Shown here in pieces: positions 52,191 to 61,836 of a stretch of 61,836 nucleotides of DNA. The stretch is taken from contig NZ_BSVC01000015.1 of the NCBI RefSeq assembly GCF_030269905.1, positions 1 through 61,836 of the forward strand, read 5' to 3'. The translations under genes and the position numbers were made by a program. The stretch's first letter is position 1. Every line of letters begins with the position of its first letter. Below the pieces are notes generated by a model. The model did no database searches and was not told the DNA's origin. It saw only the letters and a list, made by a program, of their open reading frames with translations. The stretch comes from Pelosinus sp. IPA-1 (GTDB lineage: Bacteria > Bacillota > Negativicutes > DSM-13327).

Positions 52191-52487
52191 TTATGCATTT
52201 TTAGGATCATTTTGGTAAGATTGAATAGAAGTACGTAAGAAGTCTATTTCAATTTTATCTGATACTTTTAATGTAACTTTTTTAGCATCCAATGCTGTAA
52301 TTGTTCCAAACATGCCACCTGCGGCAATTACACGATCGCCTTTTTTTAAATTACTTAGCATGTCAGCACGACGTTGTTGTTCCTTCTTCTGTGGACGATA
52401 CAATATAAAATAAAAAACTAAGGCCATCAGAACGATCGGGCCATAGGCCGCTAGTGTCTGCATCATTTCTTGTGAAATTTCTGGCAT
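52191..52487 (-). CDS. yajC: Preprotein translocase subunit YajC
   Basis: A 99-residue single-helix membrane protein: hydrophobic segment YGPIVLMALVFYFILYRPQK, then KKEQQRRADMLSNLKKGDRV and a small soluble beta domain. The ATG at 52487 follows GGGGGGTG; an upstream start has no binding site. It belongs to the tgt-yajC-secDF cluster, although four genes separate it here from secD. Confidence 0.95.
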   Translation of the reverse strand: MPEISQEMMQTLAAYGPIVLMALVFYFILYRPQKKEQQRRADMLSNLKKGDRVIAAGGMFGTITALDAKKVTLKVSDKIEIDFLRTSIQSYQNDPKNA

Positions 52488-52553
52488 TACAAATTCACCC
52501 CCCATTTTTATACTCACTTAACAGTATATTCCACACATAAAACGCAAATCCTC

Positions 52554-53681
<1,128 letters not shown>

Positions 53682-53704
53682 TTAGCAAAATTGATTTTTA
53701 TATT

Positions 53705-54724
53705 TCATATAATTAGCATGGCATCCCCAAAACTAAAGAACTTATATCTTTGATCAACGGCTTCTTTGTATGCTTTAAAAACATTTTCCTTTCCAGCTAA
53801 GGCACTAATTAACATCAATAAAGTAGACTTTGGCAAATGAAAGTTTGTCACTGCCGCATCTACCATCTTAAAGTTATACCCTGGATAAATAAATATTTCT
53901 GTCCAACCACTTTTCGCTTCTAAAATACCATTCACTGTAGCAGTTTCCAACGTCCTAATAGCCGTAGTACCTACTGCTATAATTCTTCCCCCCTGCTTCT
54001 TGGTATTATTAATAAGCTGAGCCGCCTCAGTTGATACAGAATAATATTCTCTATGCATAACATGATTTGTTATATCATCCGTGTTTACTGGGCGAAAGGT
54101 GCCTAATCCTACATGCAAAGTAACAAAGGCTAATTGTACGCCCAAATCTTCTATACGCTTCATCAGCTCAGTAGTAAAATGCAAGCCAGCTGTAGGCGCA
54201 GCTGCTGACCCTCGCTCACGTGCATAAACAGTTTGATACCTTTCTTTATCTGCTAGTTGCTCTGTAATATATGGAGGCAAAGGGGTTTGTCCCAATTCAT
54301 CCAATATTTCTTCAAATATACCTTTAAAAATAAAACGGACAACACGTCCTCCAAAATCGGTAGATTCCAATATTTCACATGATAATGAATCACTAAATAT
54401 AATGATGGCACCAGGTCTCGCCTTCTTACCTGGTTTAACCAAGGCCTCCCATTCATTTCCCGATTTATTATTTAGTAAAAAGATCTCTACCTTTCCACCT
54501 GTTTCCGCCTTCGTACCAATCAATCTTGCTGGAATTACTTTTGTATCATTAAAAACTAAAGTATCACCAGCTTTCAAATATTGGGGTAAATCGAAAAAGT
54601 GCTGATGTGATATAGCACCTGTATTTTTTTCTAAAACTAATAGGCGTGAATGATCACGCGGCTCACAAGGATGTTGAGCAATTAATTCCTCTGGTAAAAA
54701 ATAATCAAACTCTGATAACAACAT
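53705..54724 (-). CDS. queA: S-adenosylmethionine:tRNA ribosyltransferase-isomerase
   Basis: A 339-residue enzyme that adds the epoxycyclopentanediol ring to preQ1 in tRNA. Start [14 protein letters not shown], then [14 protein letters not shown], the [12 protein letters not shown] block, [11 protein letters not shown] and [16 protein letters not shown] near the C-terminus; full length. Between spoIID and tgt. Confidence 0.98.
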   Translation of the reverse strand: MLLSEFDYFLPEELIAQHPCEPRDHSRLLVLEKNTGAISHQHFFDLPQYLKAGDTLVFNDTKVIPARLIGTKAETGGKVEIFLLNNKSGNEWEALVKPGKKARPGAIIIFSDSLSCEILESTDFGGRVVRFIFKGIFEEILDELGQTPLPPYITEQLADKERYQTVYARERGSAAAPTAGLHFTTELMKRIEDLGVQLAFVTLHVGLGTFRPVNTDDITNHVMHREYYSVSTEAAQLINNTKKQGGRIIAVGTTAIRTLETATVNGILEAKSGWTEIFIYPGYNFKMVDAAVTNFHLPKSTLLMLISALAGKENVFKAYKEAVDQRYKFFSFGDAMLII

Positions 54725-54737
54725 TCATGAAACTCCT

Positions 54738-56075
54738 TTAGAATACTTTTTTTATCTCAACGCCCTGATAATAGTGTTTCAAGATCTCTTTAAAATATGT
54801 AGCATCTTGTTGGGGACCTTTCTCAGCCATTGCTTTAGCTCCCCATTGGGATAAGCCAATTCCATGCCCCCAGCCAAAACCAGTAATAACAATTATTTCA
54901 TTAGGATTTCCACTAATGCGACGTAGATCTTCTTTATCTGTAACGTAACCTTTCTCATTTGTTGGTGGTAAGTTTATTTCTACCTTTTTGCTACTTTGAT
55001 TACCTACGTTATCAGCAATTTGAAATTCTATACTTTTCTGAACAGGTACCATAAAACGAATATCAAACAAAGTACTGTTTAAAGATAATATTTTTCGTAG
55101 TTTTTCACCGGTTAACTCAATACTCCCCGTAGTTCCAATAACTTCTATAACTTTTACTCTCCCAGACACACCACGATCTTTTATCTTCATGGGTTGATTA
55201 GTAAAAGGTGAAATTCCAATCGCTTTTATTTTCCCGATATTGTACCCACTTCGAGAAATTGCTTCTTCTAATTCATTAGGGGTCAGTTGCTTTTCCCAAC
55301 TATATTGAGGAGACTTTTGGTCATAATCAACCACTCCGCGTAAATAAGGCAGATAGGTCCCCCAAACATTTTCACTATTCTCCGTATATCCGCCTGAGCT
55401 GCTGTGAAAAAAAGCAGCAATAGGATTCCCCTTGTACAAAATGACTTGTCCAGTAGTTGCATCAACAGCTTTAATTCCCGTTAGCGCTTCACTATCTTTC
55501 CCACCATAAACTTGACAGTCAGTGGTAGCACAAACATCATAACCATCACGTTGATGTTTATTCATATTGTATAAAGCATAAGTACGAGCTGCAACCGCCT
55601 GCGCCTTAATAGCCTCTATAGGCCAATTGGGGGAAATTTCTTTGGCAATAACGCCATATAGATATTGTTCAATCGGCAATGTATTTACAACTGTCAATCC
55701 AGTATTACCATTTGTAATATGAATATCAATAGTACCACGATACTTCTTTTTATTTACCTCAATTGAGTGATCTTTATCATTTATAATTTTCATAATGCTT
55801 AACTTAGTAGCATCCACACGCTTGCCATTCAGTGTAATTTCATTTTCTTTAAATGCAATGACTGCTTTTTCATTCATTGCAAATTTCCCTAATGATTGAC
55901 CGTTGTCCGTATTCGTTACTTCAAAATCAACATCGGCTGAAATTAATAAATTACGTTGACTTGACCAAATTCCGACTCGAATATTATTTTCTGAGGCATA
56001 GCCATACACAGGCATCAGAAAAAAAATCATTGTTAAAAGCAATGTCACTAAAATAGTAGAGAATTTGTAATTCAA
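54738..56075 (-). CDS. spoIID: Stage II sporulation protein D (SpoIID/LytB family)
   Basis: A 445-residue lytic transglycosylase that degrades peptidoglycan during engulfment. N-terminal signal/anchor (ILVTLLLTMIFFLMPVYGYA), SpoIID signature ISPNWPIEAIKAQAVAARTY, CQVYGGKDSE, SSGGYTENSENVWGTYLPYL and C-terminal FGWGHGIGLSQWGAKAMAEK. It lies between ruvB and queA, as is common in clostridia and Negativicutes. Supports a spore-forming host, although non-sporulating relatives also keep homologues. Confidence 0.95.
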   Translation of the reverse strand: MNYKFSTILVTLLLTMIFFLMPVYGYASENNIRVGIWSSQRNLLISADVDFEVTNTDNGQSLGKFAMNEKAVIAFKENEITLNGKRVDATKLSIMKIINDKDHSIEVNKKKYRGTIDIHITNGNTGLTVVNTLPIEQYLYGVIAKEISPNWPIEAIKAQAVAARTYALYNMNKHQRDGYDVCATTDCQVYGGKDSEALTGIKAVDATTGQVILYKGNPIAAFFHSSSGGYTENSENVWGTYLPYLRGVVDYDQKSPQYSWEKQLTPNELEEAISRSGYNIGKIKAIGISPFTNQPMKIKDRGVSGRVKVIEVIGTTGSIELTGEKLRKILSLNSTLFDIRFMVPVQKSIEFQIADNVGNQSSKKVEINLPPTNEKGYVTDKEDLRRISGNPNEIIVITGFGWGHGIGLSQWGAKAMAEKGPQQDATYFKEILKHYYQGVEIKKVF

Positions 56076-56101
56076 AATAATACTCCTTTCAGTAGTAAGG
56101 C

Positions 56102-57118
56102 TTATAATAAATTACCTTGCTCGTCCACCTTGTATAAAATACCTAAATGTTCATAGGCTTTTTGTGTGGCTACTCTCCCCCGAGGAGTACGTTGTAGAAA
56201 TCCCATTTGCAGTAAAAAAGGTTCATACACATCTTCAATAGTTTCGTTCTCCTCACTAATAATAGCTGCTAAAGTATCAAGACCTACAGGGCCGCCTTTA
56301 AAGTTTTGTATTATAGCTAACAGCATATTACGGTCTGTCTTATCAAGACCGCATTTATCTACTTCTAACATAGCGAGCGCCTTATCAGCTGTAACATCAG
56401 TAATAATACCATTACCAGCAATTTGTGCGTAATCTCTTACTCTTTTTAATAAACGATTCGCGATTCGAGGTGTTCCCCGCGATCTTTTAGCAATTTCAAG
56501 AGCCCCACCGTCTTCAATTTCAACATTCAATACTTCTGCCGTTCGATTTACAATGTACTTTAAGTCTTCAGTGGTATAGTATTCTAGACGGCAAATTACA
56601 CCGAATCTATCCCTAAGAGGCGAAGCCAGTGCTCCTGCCCTAGTTGTAGCTCCTATTAAAGTAAATGGTGCTAAGTCTAGTCGGATCGATCTTGCACTAG
56701 GACCTTTTCCAATAATAATATCTAATGCATAGTCTTCCATGGCAGAGTACAAGATCTCTTCAACATGTCTTGAAAGACGATGAATTTCATCAATAAACAA
56801 TACATCATTTTCCCCTAAATTAGTGAGCAAAGCTGCTAAATCTCCTGCTCGTTCAATCGCGGGGCCCGATGTCACTCGAAAGTTAACACCTAACTCATTT
56901 GCAATAATACCTGCTAATGTCGTTTTTCCTAGACCAGGAGGCCCATAGAGTAATACATGATCTAAAGCTTCTTCACGCGAAAGAGCTGCCTGAACAAATA
57001 TCGATAGATTATTTTTAACTTTATCCTGACCTATGTATTCATTTAGACGACGTGGTCTTAAGCTATACTCCCACGTATCACTATCCTGTTCACTGCCGGC
57101 GACAATTCGTTCCTCCAC
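56102..57118 (-). CDS. ruvB: Holliday junction branch-migration ATPase RuvB
   Basis: A 338-residue hexameric motor. Start [20 protein letters not shown], Walker [21 protein letters not shown], Walker [18 protein letters not shown], sensor [18 protein letters not shown], and the C-terminal winged helix [15 protein letters not shown]. It follows ruvA by 2 nt. Confidence 0.98.
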   Translation of the reverse strand: MEERIVAGSEQDSDTWEYSLRPRRLNEYIGQDKVKNNLSIFVQAALSREEALDHVLLYGPPGLGKTTLAGIIANELGVNFRVTSGPAIERAGDLAALLTNLGENDVLFIDEIHRLSRHVEEILYSAMEDYALDIIIGKGPSARSIRLDLAPFTLIGATTRAGALASPLRDRFGVICRLEYYTTEDLKYIVNRTAEVLNVEIEDGGALEIAKRSRGTPRIANRLLKRVRDYAQIAGNGIITDVTADKALAMLEVDKCGLDKTDRNMLLAIIQNFKGGPVGLDTLAAIISEENETIEDVYEPFLLQMGFLQRTPRGRVATQKAYEHLGILYKVDEQGNLL

Positions 57119-57120
57119 AA

Positions 57121-57729
57121 TTACCGATTACCTCCCATGAATTCCCTTAGTGCCAATTTTAACAAATCTTCTACAGATTGTCCTTTTTTTCCGATCTTCT
57201 TGATAATAGGCAGTATTTCCCCCTGACTATATCCCAAAGCTAATAATGCCTGCAGAACTTCATCAATAGCATCAGTAGGCAAGGCAGTTGCACTAGAAAC
57301 ATGCTCCTCAATAAGATCCTCCTCAGTAATAATACCAATCTTATCTTTTAGTTCTAGAATTATTCTTTCTGCTGTCTTTTTACCGATACCAGGAAGTTTT
57401 GTTAATATCCCAATATTCTTTTGACTAATCGCAATACGGAACTGCTGTGGATCAATTGCAGATAAAATTCCCATAGCAACTTTGGGGCCAATCCCTGTGA
57501 TTGACATCAATTGCAAAAATAAATTATATTCATCTTGCGTATAAAACCCATACAGTAGTAAAGCATCTTCCCTCACGTACATATAAGTAAACAAAGAAAC
57601 TGCTGCACCAATGGAAATTTTCTGACGAGTAGACTGTGCTATAAAAATTCGATACCCAATGCCTTGGACATCAACGAAACAATGGTCTATTGCTAAATGT
57701 GATACTGTCCCACGTACATACCCAATCAT
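57121..57729 (-). CDS. ruvA: Holliday junction binding protein RuvA
   Basis: A 202-residue junction-binding tetramer: N-terminal OB domain ([20 protein letters not shown]), helix-hairpin-helix [14 protein letters not shown] and [19 protein letters not shown], and C-terminal RuvB-binding domain after an acidic linker. It overlaps ruvC by 4 nt. Confidence 0.97.
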   Translation of the reverse strand: MIGYVRGTVSHLAIDHCFVDVQGIGYRIFIAQSTRQKISIGAAVSLFTYMYVREDALLLYGFYTQDEYNLFLQLMSITGIGPKVAMGILSAIDPQQFRIAISQKNIGILTKLPGIGKKTAERIILELKDKIGIITEEDLIEEHVSSATALPTDAIDEVLQALLALGYSQGEILPIIKKIGKKGQSVEDLLKLALREFMGGNR

Positions 57730-58319
57730 ATTTTATTTCCCCATACTTTATTTTCTGCGTTTGATTTTATACCTAATCTTGATTTCAAAAATGCACGACT
57801 AGTCCGTTTACTTTGGTCTAGTATATTACTACAAACTAATTCCTGCCTCATATTACTACAATGTGTTGTACAAATCGCAACTGCTAAAGCATCTGCCACA
57901 TCATCAGGATGTGGCTTAGAAGGCAAATTTAATAACCGTTGAGTCATATAGATTACTTGTTCTTTCTCAGCTTTTCCGTACCCGACAACTGCCTGTTTTA
58001 CTTGCAAAGGCGTAAATTCTACCAACTTAACAGCATTTTGAGCCGCCGCAAGTAAAATCACACCTCGAGCTTGTGCAACCGTCATCGCAGTTCGTACATT
58101 TTTATTGAAAAAAAGCATTTCAACACCCATTACATCAGGCTTATATTTCTTTATAAGTGCATCAATTTCACGATGAATAATCACTAAGCGTTGCTCTACA
58201 CTGAGCTTAGAGCTTGTCTCAATAGCTCCATAATCTAATGCCTTAAGATGACTTCCTTCTAAACTTACTACTCCATAACCACAAATCGCCGTACCTGGAT
58301 CAATTCCTAACGCTAACAT
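57726..58319 (-). CDS. ruvC: Holliday junction resolvase RuvC
   Basis: A 197-residue nuclease that cuts Holliday junctions. Catalytic acids: Asp in ALGIDPGTAICGYGVV, Glu in GVEMLFFNKNVRTA, and Asp pair in HPDDVADALAVAIC. The ATG at 58319 follows GGGAGG, preferred over an upstream start. First gene of ruvCAB, behind the bofC terminator. Confidence 0.97.
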   Translation of the reverse strand: MLALGIDPGTAICGYGVVSLEGSHLKALDYGAIETSSKLSVEQRLVIIHREIDALIKKYKPDVMGVEMLFFNKNVRTAMTVAQARGVILLAAAQNAVKLVEFTPLQVKQAVVGYGKAEKEQVIYMTQRLLNLPSKPHPDDVADALAVAICTTHCSNMRQELVCSNILDQSKRTSRAFLKSRLGIKSNAENKVWGNKI

Positions 58320-58397
58320 AAAAATAGCCTCCCTTGTCAACTTTTACTATTTCGACGACTGTACTTACGATTCCTTTTTTGCTAATAAAATAAGAAA

Positions 58398-58419
58398 AGA
58401 CTTGGCGTGTGCCAAGTCT
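58398..58419 (-). terminator. Terminator of the bofC-like gene
   Basis: AGACTTGGC and GCCAAGTCT arms with a 4-nt loop, followed by TTTTCTT on the minus strand; it lies between the bofC-like stop and ruvC. Confidence 0.8.
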
Positions 58420-58480
58420 CTAAATAGAAGTAGAAGCCTTAGTCATTCTCTCTAAAATCAAGATATAATAATAATTACTC

Positions 58481-59065
58481 TTATCTTGACTGCATTCCTT
58501 CCAAAGTTCGCAATAGTTCCTCTTTCGATTGAACAACCATACCATGTTGCAAATCTTCAACATCTTGCGGCATTAGCTTATTAACCTGGATGGAAGTAGT
58601 TTCTTTGACAATCGGTTTATAACCCGGTTTTCCATAAAAAACAGCTACATGTCCATCATGTACACCAATAAAAACATTATTCGCATGTTCACGGCAATAA
58701 CTGTCAACCTTAAGTGTCATATTTACTTCATTCGTATCAAATTTATCAATTTCCCAACCTTGATAAACCTTCTTTAATTGATAGATATTGAGTCCCACTA
58801 GATTTTCAGTAGGCTTAGTTTGCAAAATCTCCTCATCATTACACTTTAGATAAGTAATTTTTTGCACTATATCTGTATCAGCATTTATTTTAATTTTACT
58901 ATCTTGTTTACTAACCTCAGTTTCTTGAGGGATAATTAGATTGTCCTTGTCCAAAAAGGACAAATAACTAACATAATATACTGATATTCCTATTGCTAAA
59001 AGTAAACTCGCACATAGTAAGGCATACCTTTTATTAAACTTCTTAAATGATAGCAATGAAAGCAA
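58481..59065 (-). CDS. BofC-like forespore regulator
   Basis: A 194-residue secreted or membrane-anchored protein. Hydrophobic N-terminal segment (YALLCASLLLAIGISVYYV), then a C-terminal domain with CREHANNVFIGVHDGHVAVF and KLMPQDVEDLQHGMVVQSKE, which match the BofC C-terminal domain. In B. subtilis BofC inhibits the SpoIVB protease controlling sigma-K activation. It sits between yebC and ruvC, the usual genomic place for bofC. Confidence 0.82.
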   Translation of the reverse strand: MLSLLSFKKFNKRYALLCASLLLAIGISVYYVSYLSFLDKDNLIIPQETEVSKQDSKIKINADTDIVQKITYLKCNDEEILQTKPTENLVGLNIYQLKKVYQGWEIDKFDTNEVNMTLKVDSYCREHANNVFIGVHDGHVAVFYGKPGYKPIVKETTSIQVNKLMPQDVEDLQHGMVVQSKEELLRTLEGMQSR

Positions 59066-59142
59066 CTCCTCATCTTCCTATTGCCAACATTATTGCCCGA
59101 AATCAAATAAACTATACATCCCTACTATCGGTATTTTTTTAA

Positions 59143-59880
59143 TTACATTAAATCTTCTGGAATGTCAAAATTCGCATATACTTCTTGTACATCATCATGT
59201 TCTTCCAGTGCATCCATTAATTTCATCATCTTAGTGGCATCATCACCAGCCAATTCCATGGTAGTCTCAGGTATCATCGTTACTTCAGCAACTGATACCT
59301 TTATATTATTTTTCTCAAGAGTCTCTTGAAGTTGGTAAAAAAGGGTTGGAGCAATTGTAATCTCAAATTCATTTTCTTCAACTTTAAAGTCATCTGCGCC
59401 AGCCTCAAGTGATAGCATCATCAGTTCTTCTTCATCAACGCCTGTTTCTTTTTCAACAACAAATAATCCTTTTTTATTAAATATCCAAGAAACGCAACCA
59501 GATTCCCCTAAGTTACCACCATACTTTGAAAATAAGTGGCGAACATCTGCGGCTGTTCGGTTACGATTATCGGTCATAACTTCTACCATTACAGCAACAC
59601 CAGCGGGACCGTATCCTTCGTAAACTAGCTCTTCATAATTACTTCCATCTAAAGATCCCAATCCCTTTTGAATCGCACGTTGAATATTATCCTTTGGAAT
59701 ATTATTTTCTTTCGCTTTTTGTAATGCTAATTTCAACCGCATATTACCAGTAGGATCAGCTCCACCCAACCGTGCCGCTACAGTAAGCTCCCGGCCAATT
59801 TTAGTAGTAACTTTACCACGTATTGCATCCATTTTACCTTTTTTATGTTTAATATTAGCCCATTTTGAGTGTCCTGACAT
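59143..59880 (-). CDS. yebC: YebC/PmpR/TACO1 family protein
   Basis: A 245-residue protein: start [20 protein letters not shown], then [33 protein letters not shown] and the [20 protein letters not shown] block. The family has been described both as transcription regulator and as translation factor helping ribosomes through proline stretches. The ATG at 59880 is chosen over one 24 nt upstream because the protein family starts at MSGHSKWA. Confidence 0.96.
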   Translation of the reverse strand: MSGHSKWANIKHKKGKMDAIRGKVTTKIGRELTVAARLGGADPTGNMRLKLALQKAKENNIPKDNIQRAIQKGLGSLDGSNYEELVYEGYGPAGVAVMVEVMTDNRNRTAADVRHLFSKYGGNLGESGCVSWIFNKKGLFVVEKETGVDEEELMMLSLEAGADDFKVEENEFEITIAPTLFYQLQETLEKNNIKVSVAEVTMIPETTMELAGDDATKMMKLMDALEEHDDVQEVYANFDIPEDLM

Positions 59881-60072
59881 ATATTCTTTTCTCCCCTCAA
59901 CCAATATGAATCAGAAATAATTTTAGCACAAGTATACACTTTTAGTAAAGTATCTACATCAGAATAAAATTAGGGGTCATAAAGAATTTCAACGCCATGA
60001 ATCTTGTCTACTCATTAAGAATAAGAAACGTTAAATAGGCGAACAAGAAGAAAATAACGCTGAGGGTTTCAC

Positions 60073-61575
60073 TTACTGCTTTTTATGCCAATGTATATCC
60101 TTTTTACTATCATTAATTGCTTTTTGATTTTCTACTGCATTTACCATACTTGATGAAGCAGCAAAATTATCAACCGCTTTTGTACTAACACGCGTATCAA
60201 TTAAAATTCCTGGTCCACCAACACATCCACCATTACATGCCATCCCCTCAAAGAAGTTAGCATCGATCTTGCCAGCTTTCATCTGCAATAAGGCTACTTT
60301 ACAATTTTGTAATCCTTCCGCTCTATGAGGCTTTACCTGTAAATCAGGAGCTAGTTTTTCTGCCGCGTCAATTACAGCCTGCACTACGCCTCCAGCTCTT
60401 GCAAACGCATTACCATCGCGAGAAGCCGTTGTTGCAAACTCAGTTTCAATCATATCAGCAGGTGAAATACCATAACCAGCAAACAAAGCTTCTGTTTCTT
60501 CAAAAGTAAGGACAAAATCGATAATATCAGGATATTGCCGCGCTTCCACCTTTTTAGCAACACATGGTCCTATAAAGACAACAACTGCTTCAGGATCAGC
60601 TTCCTTAATTACCTTACCAGAAGCGACCATTGGCGATACGGTTGTTGATATATGCTCCTTAAGCTGTGGTAAATGATTATTAACCATACCAACAAATGCT
60701 GGACAACAAGATGTTGTCATGAATGTTTGCTTTTCTGGCACTGTACTCGCAAATTCTTTTGCCTCCTCTAATGTGACAATATCTGCACCAAAAGAAACTT
60801 CCTGAACATCATAGAAACCGATCTTTTTTAATGCATTTATTACTTGAATTGGTTTAACTTTCATGCCAAATTGACTAATAAAAGCAGGTGCCAAGATAGC
60901 ATATACTCGCTTATTCGCTTTCATTTGCTGAATTAATTGAACAATAAAGCTTTGCTCTGTAATTGCACCAAAAGGACATGCAACTTTACATCCGCCACAT
61001 TGAACACATTTAGCATAATCAATGACTGCGCGGCGTTCTTTATCTGCTTTAATGGCTCCAATATCACAGGCCCTTTCACAAGGACGTGTAATTTCAACAA
61101 TGGCCCCGTACATGCAAGATTTCTTGCATAAACCACACTCTACGCATCTTGTTTTATCAATATATGCTTGATTTTGTACAACTGTAATAGCCCTTTTGGG
61201 ACAACTTGCGATACAGTTATGAGCAACGCAATTACGACAGGCATTTGTTATAAAAAAAGTATCAATAGGGCATTGATCACAAGCTTCCGGCATAATGTTA
61301 AGGATTGGCATATCTGCAATTTGACCATTTAGAGCATTTGTAGCAGCTTCAGTAATTCCAATATCAAGTGGCTGCGCCATAATAAACTTTACACGATCCT
61401 TAACAATTGCACGTTCTTTATGAACACAACAACGATATCTTGGACCATCCTCAGTAACAATACCGTCCAAAATATCTACAATATTATGTTTATCTAATTC
61501 CCCAGCAAATGTGAGTTTAGCAATTTCCGATAATACTTTACGTCTTATTTTTACGACTTCAGTTTCTTTTAACAT
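60073..61575 (-). CDS. Monomeric [FeFe] hydrogenase, group B-like
   Basis: A 500-residue iron-sulfur protein. The N-terminal half has many cysteines in ferredoxin-like clusters (CVECGLCKKSC, CVQCGGCKVACPFGAI) plus CRNCVAHNCIASCPKRAI. The H-cluster motifs are present in variant form: TTSCCPAFVG, FIGPCVAKKVEA and EGMACNGGCVGGPG. The GPC and FVG variants fit the group B (TIGR04105-like) proteins rather than the common group A enzymes. The ATG at 61575 follows GGAGGAG. It stands alone with terminators at both sides. Physiological direction and partner are unknown. Confidence 0.85.
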   Translation of the reverse strand: MLKETEVVKIRRKVLSEIAKLTFAGELDKHNIVDILDGIVTEDGPRYRCCVHKERAIVKDRVKFIMAQPLDIGITEAATNALNGQIADMPILNIMPEACDQCPIDTFFITNACRNCVAHNCIASCPKRAITVVQNQAYIDKTRCVECGLCKKSCMYGAIVEITRPCERACDIGAIKADKERRAVIDYAKCVQCGGCKVACPFGAITEQSFIVQLIQQMKANKRVYAILAPAFISQFGMKVKPIQVINALKKIGFYDVQEVSFGADIVTLEEAKEFASTVPEKQTFMTTSCCPAFVGMVNNHLPQLKEHISTTVSPMVASGKVIKEADPEAVVVFIGPCVAKKVEARQYPDIIDFVLTFEETEALFAGYGISPADMIETEFATTASRDGNAFARAGGVVQAVIDAAEKLAPDLQVKPHRAEGLQNCKVALLQMKAGKIDANFFEGMACNGGCVGGPGILIDTRVSTKAVDNFAASSSMVNAVENQKAINDSKKDIHWHKKQ

Positions 61576-61736
61576 ATATAACTCCTCCAATCGAGACTAT
61601 TTCTTATAATAGTATAAATAATCACTTGATAAATGTCTATAATACTTTGTATATTGTATACATTATTTTTACGTTTATTAAGTTTTATTATTAAATAAAG
61701 TATTTATCAAACTAAAAAATTCTCCATCCCTAAAAT

Positions 61737-61770
61737 AAAAACGTCATTCACAGTAATGAATGACGTTTTT
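61737..61770 (-). terminator. Terminator behind tRNA-Asn
   Basis: AAAAACGTCATTCA and TGAATGACGTTTTT arms (14 bp) with a 6-nt loop; T tracts on both strands. It lies 7 nt beyond the tRNA CCA end. Confidence 0.85.
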
Positions 61771-61777
61771 ATGAAAA

Positions 61778-61836
61778 TGGCTCCTGAAGTAGGACTCGAA
61801 CCTACGACCGATCGGTTAACAGCCGATTGCTCTACC
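61778..61836 (-). tRNA. tRNA-Asn(GTT), 5' part cut by the window edge
   Basis: Read on the minus strand, the sequence contains D-loop end GGTAGAGC, anticodon stem-loop CGGCTGTTAACCG with anticodon GTT, T-arm TAGGTTCGAGTCCTA and acceptor end TCAGGAG followed by an encoded CCA. The 5' acceptor strand is beyond the right edge. Confidence 0.93.

Overview
The window (about 62 kb, AT-rich) looks like the chromosome of an anaerobic, spore-forming Negativicutes bacterium of the Pelosinus/Sporomusa type. That placement is inferred from spoIID and bofC-like sporulation genes, a monomeric [FeFe] hydrogenase, and a conserved Firmicutes housekeeping order (recJ-apt-relA-dtd-hisS-aspS-rarA and bofC-ruvCAB-spoIID-queA-tgt-yajC-secDF). 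Almost every gene lies on the minus strand.

Region 1 (1-16400) is an accessory block for arsenic and metal resistance. After a cut mobB and a mobA comes an arsenic resistance cluster, read right to left: arsC, a CoA-disulfide-reductase/rhodanese flavoprotein, arsR, acr3, two small genes, a second arsR, arsD and arsA. It is followed by a PIN-like orphan gene, an ArsP-type permease with a DGC protein and a Cys-containing MarR regulator, a third arsR, a tungsten-cofactor-type radical SAM protein, and a permease-arsR-thioredoxin operon. Several genes have clear palindromic operators upstream.

Region 2 (16400-21800) holds an AAA+ ATPase/VWA pair resembling chelatase I/D subunits, a glycerol facilitator, a decayed DGC pseudogene and an orphan HicB-like gene. 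A paralogous AAA+/VWA pair sits at 42707-45716.

Region 3 (21809-30578) is the most striking. A Tn554-like element of about 7.5 kb carries three tyrosine recombinases and a TnpC-like protein. It appears to be inserted inside the Walker A codons of rarA, at rarA's conserved position next to aspS. The displaced 5' end of rarA remains at 30375-30578. At the other end, a rarA 5' segment with its own promoter, inferred to be supplied by the element, is fused in frame to the rest of the gene, so the insertion would rebuild a chimeric rarA with an altered P-loop.

Region 4 (30754-61836) is mostly housekeeping: aspS, hisS, a Fur regulator, an AI-2E-type permease, an MBL hydrolase, dtd, relA, apt, recJ, the second AAA+/VWA pair, two membrane proteins, secF, secD, an HD/P-loop/PP2C-phosphatase group, 5-FTHF cyclo-ligase, yajC, tgt, queA, spoIID, ruvB, ruvA, ruvC, a bofC-like gene, yebC, an [FeFe] hydrogenase and a cut tRNA-Asn. 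All family assignments come from motifs read by eye; no database search was run.
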